Positions 8,292 through 16,619 of a stretch of DNA of 64,000 nucleotides are shown in pieces; the first letter of the stretch is position 1; each line of letters opens with the position of its first letter. The notes under the pieces were generated by a model. The model worked only from the letters and a program-made list of their open reading frames with translations, searched no databases and was not told the origin of the DNA. This DNA is from Ruminococcus sp. (GTDB lineage Bacteria; Bacillota; Clostridia; Oscillospirales; Acutalibacteraceae): the NCBI GenBank assembly GCA_017404145.1, contig JAFRCW010000032.1, positions 1-64,000 on the forward strand, written 5' to 3'. Position numbers and translations under genes: made by a program.

Positions 8292-9008
8292 TTAGTTCTT
8301 AGTTGTTGCCTGAAAGGCAACATTTACCGCCTCATACGAAATGTTGCAGTACAGCTGATACATCGGAACGTTTTCGATCAGTCGCGAGAGCATATCCAGC
8401 AAGGTTTGCAGCGCGCCTTTTGTCTGCGGAATGACAGTCTGCTGTAAGAGCAGTGTCAAGGCGGTGACGGTGTCGACTTTTTCCACCCGGTTTTCCTTTG
8501 ACTGTTTGAGGAAGAATACCGCGCCGATGGGGGCGGAAATATTGTTGCCGATATGATGTTTGCCGTCCCACGGGGTGCCGTAGATGATGAACTGTCCGTC
8601 TTTCTCGCGTACCAGCGGCTTGTCGTCGTTGATCATCTCGACCTTTTCGCCGAAGTATTCTCTCCACAGACGCGCGTGGGTAGACTTTCCCGTGCCGGAG
8701 GGCGCGGTGAAGATGATCGCTTTATCCTCAAATCTCAGACAGGAACAGTGCAGAAAGAAGCCCTGTCGGTCAATAATATAGTCGCAGATGACTCTGAGGA
8801 TCGCTACCGCCTCGCATAAGGCGGCATCCAGCGGATCACCGTGGATCTCCTGATTGAGCTGTTGCTCATAGGCGATCATCTCGTCGGTGACTCTCACTTC
8901 CAGTTCATATTCGGTTTCATCGGTTTCGTAGTCTTTGAGGTATTCCTTGGTATAAGTATATCTCGGAGAGACAGCGATATTCATTTCGGCGATTCGATAA
9001 ATGTTCAT
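8292..9008 (-). CDS. HprK-like P-loop kinase family protein
   Basis: The 238-residue product has a mixed N-terminal part (about 1-80) and a nucleotide-binding domain with FTAPSGTGKSTHARLWREYF (Walker A, about residues 99-105), then INDDKPLV and YGTPWDGKHH. This matches the HPr kinase/phosphorylase and PEP carboxykinase fold as seen in short HprK-related proteins, not the full bifunctional HprK of about 310 residues. Such proteins often sit near peptide-maturation genes, but none is seen here; the substrate is unknown. It is transcribed divergently from nrdD. Confidence 0.7.
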   Translation of the reverse strand: MNIYRIAEMNIAVSPRYTYTKEYLKDYETDETEYELEVRVTDEMIAYEQQLNQEIHGDPLDAALCEAVAILRVICDYIIDRQGFFLHCSCLRFEDKAIIFTAPSGTGKSTHARLWREYFGEKVEMINDDKPLVREKDGQFIIYGTPWDGKHHIGNNISAPIGAVFFLKQSKENRVEKVDTVTALTLLLQQTVIPQTKGALQTLLDMLSRLIENVPMYQLYCNISYEAVNVAFQATTKN

Positions 9009-9064
9009 ATGATCCTCTGTTAAAAAAATAATTATCTATATTATATCATAGAAGAATATTATTG

Positions 9065-9075
9065 CAAGATATTGT
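9065..9075. promoter_or_regulatory. Possible distal NrdR-type box
   Basis: CAAGATATTGT, identical to the proximal box at 9156-9166 and 91 bp upstream of it. It could be a third NrdR site or chance. Confidence 0.35.
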
Positions 9076-9146
9076 GGTATGATATTTGATACACACTTAA
9101 AAGAAAGTGATGAAAAAACTGTAATCAAAAAGTTGCAGGATATTTG

Positions 9147-9175
9147 TTGACACCACAAGATATTGTTGTTAAAAT
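9147..9175 (+). promoter_or_regulatory. nrdD promoter
   Basis: TTGACA at 9147-9152, 17-bp spacer, TAAAAT at 9170-9175. The spacer contains the first NrdR box. Confidence 0.75.
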
Positions 9176-9198
9176 ATAAGTACACACCAAAATATAGT
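9156..9198 (+). promoter_or_regulatory. Pair of NrdR boxes in the nrdD promoter
   Basis: Box 1 CAAGATATTGT at 9156-9166 and box 2 CAAAATATAGT at 9188-9198 are 32 bp apart, about three helical turns. Both fit the known NrdR consensus core (CwAtATaTwG) with one difference. Box 1 lies between -35 and -10; box 2 lies just after the -10. The repressor gene nrdR is in this window at 20346-20801. Confidence 0.75.
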
Positions 9199-9246
9199 AT
9201 TTAATTCTGATATAGAATATTGTTTAAACAGAAACGGGGAATGGTT

Positions 9247-11421
9247 ATGAAGATCATCAAGAGAAACGGTTCGGAAGAAACCTTTAATCCGCAGAAGATC
9301 ATTGACGCTGTGAAAAAGGCGGATCTCGCGAATACCAACGGCAGACTGCTTTCAGACGAGCAGATCGAGGGTATCGCCAAGACCATCGCCGACACCGGCG
9401 CGTGTGTCTACAGAGCGCTTTCTGTCGAGGAGATACAGGAGCTCGTGGAGACCGAGATCATGAAGCTCGGCGCCTATGAGACCGCGAAGCTCTATATCCG
9501 CTATCGCTATACCCGCTCTTTGGCGCGTACCGCGAACACCACCGACAACCAGATCCTGACCCTGATCGAGTGCAACAACGAAGAGGTCAAGCAGGAGAAC
9601 TCTAACAAGAATCCCACCGTCAATTCCGTTCAGCGCGACTATATGGCGGGAGAGGTGAGTAAGGACATCACCAGACGCATCCTCCTACCCGAGGATATCG
9701 TGAAGGCGCACGACGAAGGTATCATCCATTTTCACGACGCGGACTACTTTGCCCAGCATATGCACAACTGCGATCTGGTCAATTTGGAGGATATGCTCCA
9801 GAACGGTACCGTGATTTCCGGCACCATGATCGAAAAGCCGCATTCCTTCTCTACCGCCTGCAACATTGCGACCCAGATCATCGCGCAGGTCGCCTCCAAT
9901 CAGTACGGCGGCCAGTCGATCTCTCTGACTCACCTCGCGCCCTTTGTCGACGTTTCGAGAAAGAAGATCACCAAGGCGGTGCTTGCGGAATTTGACGAGC
10001 TGGGCGTGATCCCCACCAAGGAGAAGGTGGAGTCGATCGTAGAGAAGCGCGTCAGAGAAGAGATCAACCGCGGCGTCCAGACGATCCAGTATCAGGTCGT
10101 CACCCTCTTGACCACCAACGGTCAGGCACCGTTCATCACTGTGTTTATGTATCTCGGCGAGGCAAGGAATGAGCAGGAGAAAAAGGACCTCGCGCTGATC
10201 ATCGAGGAGACGCTCGAACAGCGTTATCAGGGCGTCAAAAACGAGAAGGGCGTGTATATCACTCCCGCGTTCCCGAAGCTGATCTATGTGCTGGAGGAAC
10301 AGAACGTCTACGAGGATTCTCCCTACTACTATCTGACGGAGCTTGCCGCGAAATGTACCGCCAAGCGGATGGTGCCCGATTATATCTCCGAGAAGAAAAT
10401 GCTGGAACTCAAAATCGACAAGAACGGCGAGGGTCACTGCTACACCTGTATGGGCTGCCGCTCCTTCCTCACGCCTTATGTCGACGAGAACGGCAAGCCG
10501 AAGTATTACGGACGCTTCAATCAGGGCGTCGTCACCATCAATCTGGTGGACGTCGCGCTGTCCTCCGGCGGCGATATGGATCGCTTCTGGGAAATTTTTG
10601 ACGAGCGTTTGGATCTGTGCTACCGCGCCCTGCTGTGCCGTCACAACCGCCTTAAGGGAACACTCTCCGACGCCGCGCCGATCCTATGGCAGTACGGCGC
10701 TCTGGCAAGACTGCAAAAGGGCGAGACCATCGACAAGCTGCTCTACGGCGGCTATTCCACTATCTCTCTCGGCTACGCGGGACTGTATGAGTGCGTCAAA
10801 TTTATGACCGGCAAAAGCCATACCGACCCTGAGGCGACGCCGTTCGCGCTGTCTGTGATGCAGCATATGAACGATATGTGCAAGAAGTGGAAGGAGAAGC
10901 ACCGTATCGACTTCTCCCTTTACGGTACGCCGATCGAGTCTACCACCTACAAATTTGCGAAGTGCCTGCAAAAGCGTTTCGGCGTGATCGAAGGCATCAC
11001 CGACAAGGGATATATCACCAACTCCTACCATATCCACGTGACCGAGGAGATCGACGCGTTCTCGAAGCTCGGCTTTGAGGCGCAGTTCCAGGCGCTGTCT
11101 CCCGGCGGCGCGATCAGCTACGTTGAGGTTCCCGATATGCAGAACAACCTCAAGGCGGTGCTGGACGTGATGCGCTTTATCTATGATAACATTATGTACG
11201 CGGAGCTGAACACTAAGTCCGACTACTGCCAAGTCTGCGGCTATGACGGCGAGATCGCTGTGGTCGAAGAGGACGGCAAGCTGGTCTGGGAGTGCCCGAA
11301 CTGCCAAAACCGTGACCAAAATAAAATGAACGTCGCGCGCCGTACCTGCGGCTATATCGGCACCCAGTACTGGAATCAGGGCAGAACACAGGAGATCAAA
11401 GAGAGAGTACTGCATTTGTAA
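9247..11421 (+). CDS. nrdD: Anaerobic ribonucleoside-triphosphate reductase (class III)
   Basis: NrdD reduces ribonucleoside triphosphates to deoxyribonucleotides without oxygen using a glycyl radical. The 724-residue product begins with an ATP-cone (MKIIKRNGSEETFNPQKI), has the catalytic core, a C-terminal zinc site (CQVC and CPNC), and the radical loop RRTCGYIGTQYW with the radical glycine at about residue 702. ATG 9247 is chosen because GGGGA lies 6 bp upstream; the ATGs at 9220 and 9241 lack a site at the right distance. Expression is probably repressed by NrdR through two boxes in the promoter. Its activase nrdG follows after a repeat. Confidence 0.96.
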   Translation: MKIIKRNGSEETFNPQKIIDAVKKADLANTNGRLLSDEQIEGIAKTIADTGACVYRALSVEEIQELVETEIMKLGAYETAKLYIRYRYTRSLARTANTTDNQILTLIECNNEEVKQENSNKNPTVNSVQRDYMAGEVSKDITRRILLPEDIVKAHDEGIIHFHDADYFAQHMHNCDLVNLEDMLQNGTVISGTMIEKPHSFSTACNIATQIIAQVASNQYGGQSISLTHLAPFVDVSRKKITKAVLAEFDELGVIPTKEKVESIVEKRVREEINRGVQTIQYQVVTLLTTNGQAPFITVFMYLGEARNEQEKKDLALIIEETLEQRYQGVKNEKGVYITPAFPKLIYVLEEQNVYEDSPYYYLTELAAKCTAKRMVPDYISEKKMLELKIDKNGEGHCYTCMGCRSFLTPYVDENGKPKYYGRFNQGVVTINLVDVALSSGGDMDRFWEIFDERLDLCYRALLCRHNRLKGTLSDAAPILWQYGALARLQKGETIDKLLYGGYSTISLGYAGLYECVKFMTGKSHTDPEATPFALSVMQHMNDMCKKWKEKHRIDFSLYGTPIESTTYKFAKCLQKRFGVIEGITDKGYITNSYHIHVTEEIDAFSKLGFEAQFQALSPGGAISYVEVPDMQNNLKAVLDVMRFIYDNIMYAELNTKSDYCQVCGYDGEIAVVEEDGKLVWECPNCQNRDQNKMNVARRTCGYIGTQYWNQGRTQEIKERVLHL

Positions 11422-11429
11422 GAGAGGCG

Positions 11430-11559
11430 TTGTCATTGCGAGGGCTTTAGCCCGTGGCAATCCCCTTCCAAAAACGACTGTTTACTCAAAGAGTCTCTCA
11501 GTCGGCAGTATTAGTAATCGGGGGATTCCCACGTCGGGCGATGCCCTCCTCGGAATGAC
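11430..11559. repeat. GTCATTGCGAGG-family repeat between nrdD and nrdG
   Basis: Starts TTGTCATTGCGAGGGC and ends CCTCGGAATGACA, with inner arms GGCAATCCCC and GGGGGATTCCC. It fills the gap between two operon partners, and its terminal GAATGACA gives the upstream in-frame ATG of nrdG. Confidence 0.85.
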
Positions 11560-11572
11560 AGGATGCGTGACA

Positions 11573-12103
11573 ATGAACTACGGAAACATCAAATATTTTG
11601 ATATTGCAGACGGAGAGGGCGTGCGTACCACGCTGTTTGTCTCCGGCTGCACCAATCGATGTAAGGGCTGTTTTCAGCCCGAAACCTGGGACTTCAACTA
11701 CGGCGAACCGTTCACCAAAGAGGTAGAAGACAAGATCCTTGACTCTCTGGAGCCTTACTATGTCGACGGGCTGACCCTGCTCGGCGGCGAGCCGATGGAG
11801 CCGTCCAATCAGGCGGCGCTGCTGCCGTTTCTCAGACGGGTCAGGGAACGGTATCCCGAGAAAAGCATCTGGTGCTTCACCGGCTTTGTGCTGGAGGACG
11901 ATCTCTTGAAAGGCGGCAGAAAGCATACGCCCTGTACCGATGAACTGCTCTCTCTGATCGACATCCTTGTGGATGGGCCGTATGTGGAGGAGCTGCGCAA
12001 CATCATGCTGCAGTTTCGCGGCTCCGAGAACCAGCGTGTGATCGATCTGAAAAAGACCTTGCAGCAAGGCAAGGCCGTCATCTGGGACAAGCTAAGAAGA
12101 TAA
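11573..12103 (+). CDS. nrdG: Anaerobic ribonucleotide reductase activating protein (radical SAM)
   Basis: NrdG uses S-adenosylmethionine and a [4Fe-4S] cluster to make the glycyl radical on NrdD. The product (176 residues) has the cluster motif CTNRCKGC (CX3CX2C), FDIADGEGVRTTLFVSG before it and LTLLGGEPM after it. ATG 11573 (MNYGNIKYFD) matches the family N-terminus; the in-frame ATG at 11555 lies in the repeat. It follows nrdD and is probably co-transcribed. Confidence 0.94.
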   Translation: MNYGNIKYFDIADGEGVRTTLFVSGCTNRCKGCFQPETWDFNYGEPFTKEVEDKILDSLEPYYVDGLTLLGGEPMEPSNQAALLPFLRRVRERYPEKSIWCFTGFVLEDDLLKGGRKHTPCTDELLSLIDILVDGPYVEELRNIMLQFRGSENQRVIDLKKTLQQGKAVIWDKLRR

Positions 12104-12108
12104 AAGCA

Positions 12109-12133
12109 AAACCTCCCGTCAGGGAGGTTTTTC
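12109..12133. terminator. Terminator between nrdG and acyltransferase gene
   Basis: ACCTCCC, GTCA loop, GGGAGGTTTTT. It serves nrdG and, with AAAA on the other side, may also serve the convergent gene. Confidence 0.8.
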
Positions 12134-12136
12134 CTA

Positions 12137-13249
12137 TCATTGAACAAATATCCGCAGTATGATCGCGATCAGCAGCAGAGTGCATGGCACGATCAGGTTG
12201 GTTTTGATACTCAGCTTTTTCATCGCTTTGGTCAGCGCCTTAAGCGGATAGGCGAACGGCGGCAGGGAGAGGATCAGTCCCAGCACCACAGCCGTGCCTA
12301 ACAGCACGAGCTTCCAGATGGGGTCGGATAAAGTCCGGATCAGTTCAAAGAGCCCAAAGTAGGACAACAGCAGAATCACCGGCTCATGCCAGAAATACGC
12401 GCCGGAGGCGTGTTCTCCCAGCTTGGTGAGAAACGGTACCCGTATATTCGGGATACAGGACACCACCGCGAAAATCAGCACCGCGGAGATCCCGTAGCAC
12501 AGCAGTCTGTGATAAAAACTGCATCCGGTGATCGCTGTCTGCTCATACGGCGTTCTGCCGACGAAAAGCGTTCTCAGCGGAGCGAGGATATCTCTCTGGC
12601 GGAAGCACATCACAAAGTAGATGATCATAAAGCCCAGTGAAGCGAACTTGACGTTGAGCCGGTGGGAGAAGCTCCTGACAGTCTCGGGCGTCAGATAGTA
12701 TCCGAGCAGATAGAACGGCAGAAACACCAGTATCTTCGAGAGATAGAACTCATCCGTAACAGGGAAGAAGCCGATGGCAAGTCCCAGCGTAAGGGAGAGG
12801 ATCAGCACAATGCTGCAGTGAAGCTTTCGGATCAGATAGGACAGCAGCATATAGACCGCCAGTCCGAACAACAGCCACTCGCTTCCTCTGCCTCCGAAAA
12901 GATCGAGATGCGCCTCTCTGCCCAGCAGAACATTCAGTCCGTATACCAGCATTTTCAGAGAAAAGCCGGTGATGATCAGAAAAGAGAAGCTGTAGGCGCG
13001 AAACGGTTCGCCCTCGTGATACTTGTCATAGAACAGTCCCGTCAAAAAAATGATCAGCGGAATACTGAACGAGGAGATAAAGATCGACCAGCTTTCCAGC
13101 ATATCGGAGCTGTCCGAATAAGGCAGGATGAAGTCCTCGGTGATCACCAGCAGGATCGCGAGCAGTTTGATCGTATTGAATTTGAAGATACCGCTGCTTT
13201 CGGCAGCGTCAGTGATTTTTGTGTCATCGTTCATATCTTTGTCATCCAA
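12137..13249 (-). CDS. Membrane acyltransferase (acyltransferase 3 / fucose 4-O-acetylase-like)
   Basis: The 370-residue product has about ten hydrophobic segments and fits the acyltransferase 3 family, which O-acylates sugars of surface polymers. Visible are the N-terminal FNTIKLLAILLVITEDFILP, a middle VFLPFYLLGYYLT typical of the COG3594 branch, and late GAYFWHEPVILL. The usual N-terminal histidine of the family is not obvious at its normal place, so activity should be treated with care. It is the last gene of a minus-strand set with a GatD-like dehydrogenase, a GatZ-like protein and a cytidylyltransferase-like protein, which suggests a role in surface polymer decoration. A hairpin separates it from gatD. 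Confidence 0.7.
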   Translation of the reverse strand: MDDKDMNDDTKITDAAESSGIFKFNTIKLLAILLVITEDFILPYSDSSDMLESWSIFISSFSIPLIIFLTGLFYDKYHEGEPFRAYSFSFLIITGFSLKMLVYGLNVLLGREAHLDLFGGRGSEWLLFGLAVYMLLSYLIRKLHCSIVLILSLTLGLAIGFFPVTDEFYLSKILVFLPFYLLGYYLTPETVRSFSHRLNVKFASLGFMIIYFVMCFRQRDILAPLRTLFVGRTPYEQTAITGCSFYHRLLCYGISAVLIFAVVSCIPNIRVPFLTKLGEHASGAYFWHEPVILLLSYFGLFELIRTLSDPIWKLVLLGTAVVLGLILSLPPFAYPLKALTKAMKKLSIKTNLIVPCTLLLIAIILRIFVQ

Positions 13250-13263
13250 TAGTTTCTGTCAGA

Positions 13264-13286
13264 AAGGCGGCTTTTCAGCCGCCTCT
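13264..13286 (-). terminator. Terminator after the GatD-like gene
   Basis: GGCGGC, TTTTCA loop, GCCGCC directly downstream of the minus-strand dehydrogenase stop; T tract is short, so partial read-through is possible. Confidence 0.55.
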
Positions 13287-13289
13287 TCT

Positions 13290-14345
13290 TTATGATTTGT
13301 CTGTTAAGAGTATTTTTCCCATCACGTTCTCGGGATGGAGGTATTCATTGAATCCTTTTTCTGCGTCGCAAAGGTCATATTCTTTGTGAATCATTTCGGG
13401 AAGAACACACAGATCGCCTTTTCTGAAATGCTCGGCAGTGAGAGTCCATTCGATACCCGGCCACGGAGCAGAGTAGCTCATCCACGAGCCGGTGAGGTAA
13501 AACTCCTTACGGTTCATATTCTCCCATTCTCTGATGGAAAAGCTCATCTCTCTGGTCGGAGTGCCGATAAAGCACAGGTGCGCCTTGTTGCCCGCAATCT
13601 CAAAGGCGGACTTCATCGCGGCGACCGAACCGGTGGAGACGAATACCCAGTCAAAGCCCCGACCTTCGGTGAACGCGTCGACGTTCTTTTGAAACTCATC
13701 GCCGATACAGATGATGGTCGCGTCGGCGCCTAAGGCTGCGGCGTTTGCCAGATGCTTGTCGTCGATATCGGTGACGGCGACCTTGTCACAGCCCAAGATC
13801 TTCAGCCACTGGAGGGTGAACAGACCGATGGTGCCGCCGCCTAATACCGCGGCGGTTTTGCCTTTTTCATAGTGATAGCCCGCCTGACGAATGCCGTGAA
13901 TCGCAACGGTGGAGGGCTCGAAGAGCGCGACAGTCTCATAGGGGATGTTCTCGTCTACCTTGACGACGTTGGATTCGGGCAGGGTGACATACTGCGCCAT
14001 AGAGCCGTTCTGTCTGGAGCCGACAAAGCTGTAGTGCTTGCATAAGGAGAAGTCGCCCTTCTTACAGTCTTCACAGTCAAAGCACGGCACCAGCGGAACG
14101 CCCGCGACGTGATCTCCCTTTTTGACGGAGGTGACGCCCTCGCCGACCTCGTCGACAAATCCTGAGAACTCGTGTCCGAGGATGATGGGGAAGGAGTGCG
14201 CCGCGTCGCCGTGGAAGCGCGGGATATCCGAGCCGCAGATGCCGGTCGCGACAACCTTGACCCTGACCTCGCCTTTTCCTACTGCGGGAGTTTCGATCTC
14301 TTCATAGCGTATATCTTTTTTTGCGTGTAAAACAGCAGCTTTCAT
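13290..14345 (-). CDS. Zinc alcohol dehydrogenase, galactitol-1-phosphate 5-dehydrogenase-like
   Basis: Medium-chain zinc dehydrogenase of 351 residues: GICGSDIPRFHG and GHEFSGFVDEVGEGV (catalytic zinc), a structural zinc set in CFDCEDCKKGDFSLC, and the NAD-binding AVLGGGTIGLF. It most resembles GatD, which interconverts galactitol 1-phosphate and tagatose 6-phosphate; TarJ (ribulose 5-phosphate reductase for CDP-ribitol) is in the same superfamily. The neighbours are a GatZ-like protein and an IspD/TarI-like cytidylyltransferase, so reduction of a ketose phosphate to a hexitol phosphate is plausible. RBS GAGGT is 8 bp before ATG. No PTS genes are nearby, which speaks against plain galactitol catabolism. 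Confidence 0.78.
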   Translation of the reverse strand: MKAAVLHAKKDIRYEEIETPAVGKGEVRVKVVATGICGSDIPRFHGDAAHSFPIILGHEFSGFVDEVGEGVTSVKKGDHVAGVPLVPCFDCEDCKKGDFSLCKHYSFVGSRQNGSMAQYVTLPESNVVKVDENIPYETVALFEPSTVAIHGIRQAGYHYEKGKTAAVLGGGTIGLFTLQWLKILGCDKVAVTDIDDKHLANAAALGADATIICIGDEFQKNVDAFTEGRGFDWVFVSTGSVAAMKSAFEIAGNKAHLCFIGTPTREMSFSIREWENMNRKEFYLTGSWMSYSAPWPGIEWTLTAEHFRKGDLCVLPEMIHKEYDLCDAEKGFNEYLHPENVMGKILLTDKS

Positions 14346-14369
14346 AATAGTACCTCATTAAATACTTGC

Positions 14370-14556
14370 GGTCATTCTGAGGAGGGCATCGCCCGACGTG
14401 GGAATCCCCTTGTTAAAAATATAGTGGTTAGTTGTTGGTGATTAGTGATTAGTGTGTAGGGTCCTGCGGACGGCTATTCAAAATAACTAACCACTATCCA
14501 CTAAACACTAATCACTCATTTTTGGGATTGCCGCGGGCTAAAGCTCTCGTAATGAC
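14370..14556. repeat. Split GTCATTGCGAGG-family repeat with TTAGTG array
   Basis: Half repeats at about 14370-14413 (GGTCATTCTGAGGAGGGC ... GGAATCCCC) and 14523-14556 flank a low-complexity insert of GTTAGTTGTTGGTGATTAG-type repeats and GGGTCCTGCGGACGG. The same arrangement is seen at 4247-4456. Confidence 0.75.
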
Positions 14557-14564
14557 ATCGTTTA

Positions 14565-15890
14565 TTAAAACATCGGTGTGACCATATAGTTTGTCTTGAC
14601 CGCGTAGTTGTAGTCCTCGACCACCTGCACGACCGCGTCCTTGACCAGCTCGTGAGGGGTGGGCTTTAACTTGCCGTCGCGCACCTTAAGATACTGCAGG
14701 GGCATATACTGGTGCAGGATCGGCAGAGAAATCTCTACCTTAGAGAGATTCTCAAAGAGCTTTTCCTGCGCTTCGACGACTGCGGGATGAGAGAAGTAGT
14801 ATCTTGAACGGTCGGAGAAGCTGTATTTTCTCGCAAGCTTCTTGTCCAGCTCTGAGCCGTGGTAGTGCTTGATCCAGTCCTTGTCGTTCTTGAGCATTTC
14901 CGCTTCCAGAACCTCTTCGAAGTTCGCGCGCAGGCTCTCGTCCTCGATCAGCTCTTTCTCCATCATGGAGAGGGCGAAGATCCCTTCTCTGACAGCGTTG
15001 GTCAGCGCGGGGCCGACCTTGATGATAGCGATGCCGTCCTCGACCATTTCTCTGAGCTTTGCCGGAGGCTGATAGTCGGTGGAGTGACCCTCGAACACGA
15101 TGTTGGGATATTTCTTCAGACGGTTGCACAGCTTGACCGCGTCAAGACGGTTATAGATGTGGAAGTCGGATACGCCGAATTCTACGCCGGGCTGTACCAC
15201 GATGCCGATGATATAGTTCCACGCGTCGGAAAGACCGTGCTTCTCAAAGACCTTTCTGTAGGTGATGATCGTCTGCTCAAAACCTCTCGGAGAAGTGACC
15301 TTCAGGCTGTCGTCCTCTTCCTGTGCGCCGCCGGGGATCGGAACCTCGGAGCCGATAATATAGACAGGATGCACCGCGTCGGGATTCTCCTTTAAAAGCT
15401 CCTGATACGCCTTGTCGCACTCGGCATAGAGGATCGCGCCGCGTTCGGCGATCACCTCGTTGGGCAGCATTTCGTCCACGGGATCGTCGCCTAATTTCAT
15501 CGAAGTGTCGAGGTGTACCTTGGTATATCCCGCCGCCACACAGTCATAGACGAGCTTTTTCGCGTGTTCCATCGCAACTTCGGCAGGCTGATCACACCAC
15601 GGCAGAGGTCCTAAGTGGTCGCCGCCTAAGATAATCTTACTTTTGTCAAAGTCGATCTGATCCGCGATCTTATAGACATAGTCTCTGAAATCCACAGAGG
15701 TCATCGCCATATATCCGCCGAACTGGTTGACCTGGTTAGAGGTAGCCTCGATCAGTACGGTATCGTCAAAACGCTTCGCCTGATCCATGATCGCTTCGAT
15801 GACGATCTTGTTGGCGGAACAGAACGAAGGCACGCCCGAGTGGATGCCTAAGGTGCGTTTCTCTAAAATATCCAGCAGTTTGTTCTTCAT
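14565..15890 (-). CDS. GatZ/KbaZ-like protein (tagatose-bisphosphate aldolase subunit family)
   Basis: The 441-residue product matches GatZ/KbaZ over its full length: GIHSGVPSFCSAN, LIEATSNQVNQFGGYMAM, ILGGDHLGPLPW, KVHLDTSM, IIGSEVPIPGG, VVQPGVEFG, FEGHSTDYQ, IKVGPALTNA. Classical GatZ is the non-catalytic partner of the GatY aldolase, but no gatY is in this cluster. Some stand-alone GatZ/KbaZ homologues have been reported to act as fructose 6-phosphate/tagatose 6-phosphate 4-epimerases, which would fit with the neighbouring GatD-like reductase. The gene starts 27 bp after the cytidylyltransferase-like gene with RBS AAAGGAAG, so these two are probably co-transcribed. Confidence 0.85.
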   Translation of the reverse strand: MKNKLLDILEKRTLGIHSGVPSFCSANKIVIEAIMDQAKRFDDTVLIEATSNQVNQFGGYMAMTSVDFRDYVYKIADQIDFDKSKIILGGDHLGPLPWCDQPAEVAMEHAKKLVYDCVAAGYTKVHLDTSMKLGDDPVDEMLPNEVIAERGAILYAECDKAYQELLKENPDAVHPVYIIGSEVPIPGGAQEEDDSLKVTSPRGFEQTIITYRKVFEKHGLSDAWNYIIGIVVQPGVEFGVSDFHIYNRLDAVKLCNRLKKYPNIVFEGHSTDYQPPAKLREMVEDGIAIIKVGPALTNAVREGIFALSMMEKELIEDESLRANFEEVLEAEMLKNDKDWIKHYHGSELDKKLARKYSFSDRSRYYFSHPAVVEAQEKLFENLSKVEISLPILHQYMPLQYLKVRDGKLKPTPHELVKDAVVQVVEDYNYAVKTNYMVTPMF

Positions 15891-15917
15891 ATGATACTTC
15901 CTTTCCGATGTTCTTTT

Positions 15918-16619
15918 TTATTTGAAAAAGTAATTCTTCACTAATTTGGTGAACAGCTCCATATCGTCCTGATAGGTGATTTTGAGGTTAAGGACGTTGG
16001 CTCTGACGACCTTCATCTTGATGCCGTGAGCGAGCGCGATCGCGCCTGCGGAGGTCATCTGTTCGAGCTCCTCCTTCGGGGAGTTCATATAGATGTCGTA
16101 GATCTTACCAAACGTGAACGCCTCGGGAGACGCACCCGCCACGATGTTGAAGCGGGGCTCGATGTTCGTCAGGATGTGATCGTCGTCCATACGGTACACG
16201 GTGTCATAGTTGAACTGCGCGAGCGTTGCGCCGCCATATTCCTTCACGCCTTCGATCACTTCTTCTGTGCCCTTTTCATCCACATAGGGGTGGGTCGCGT
16301 CGTGGATCAGCATCACGTCGTCGTCTTCTGCGTATTCCGCCGCGGCTTTAAGTCCGTTTTTGACGGATTCGGAGCGGGTGTCGCCGCCGCAGACAACCTT
16401 GTAGAGCTTGCCGGCGCCGATCTCGTTCGCAACCTTTTGAACATAGTCGATCCAGTCTGTGTGAGAGACGATAATGATCCGATCGACACAGGGGAGCTTA
16501 TTGTAGCCTTCTAAGATATAGGAGAAGATAGGACGGCCTTCGACCTTGACATACTGCTTCGGGATATCCGCGCCGAAGCGGGTACCCGAGCCGCCCATCA
16601 TAAGAAGTACAGTGTTCAT
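15918..16619 (-). CDS. IspD/TarI-family cytidylyltransferase-like protein
   Basis: The 233-residue product begins with the nucleotide-binding loop LLMMGGSGTRFGADIPKQY and continues with GGDTRSESVKNGL, as in IspD (MEP cytidylyltransferase) and TarI (ribitol 5-phosphate cytidylyltransferase). Two sites differ from both: IHDATHPYV where HDAARP or HDAVRP is usual, and GASPEAF where QTPQAF is usual. Together with GatZ- and GatD-like neighbours this suggests a substrate other than MEP, perhaps a hexitol phosphate. It could still be the organism's only IspD; a genome-wide search would settle this. It is the first gene of the minus-strand set. Confidence 0.75.
   Translation of the reverse strand: MNTVLLMMGGSGTRFGADIPKQYVKVEGRPIFSYILEGYNKLPCVDRIIIVSHTDWIDYVQKVANEIGAGKLYKVVCGGDTRSESVKNGLKAAAEYAEDDDVMLIHDATHPYVDEKGTEEVIEGVKEYGGATLAQFNYDTVYRMDDDHILTNIEPRFNIVAGASPEAFTFGKIYDIYMNSPKEELEQMTSAGAIALAHGIKMKVVRANVLNLKITYQDDMELFTKLVKNYFFK

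Noticed and set aside
9685..10644. A 319-codon open frame antisense to nrdD
   Set aside because: Shadow of the nrdD coding sequence; no ribosome binding site or family match.
14565..15890. GatZ as part of a plain galactitol/tagatose catabolic operon
   Set aside because: No gatY aldolase, tagatose-6-phosphate kinase or PTS genes are nearby, and a cytidylyltransferase-like gene leads the set, so catabolism was not taken as the main reading.
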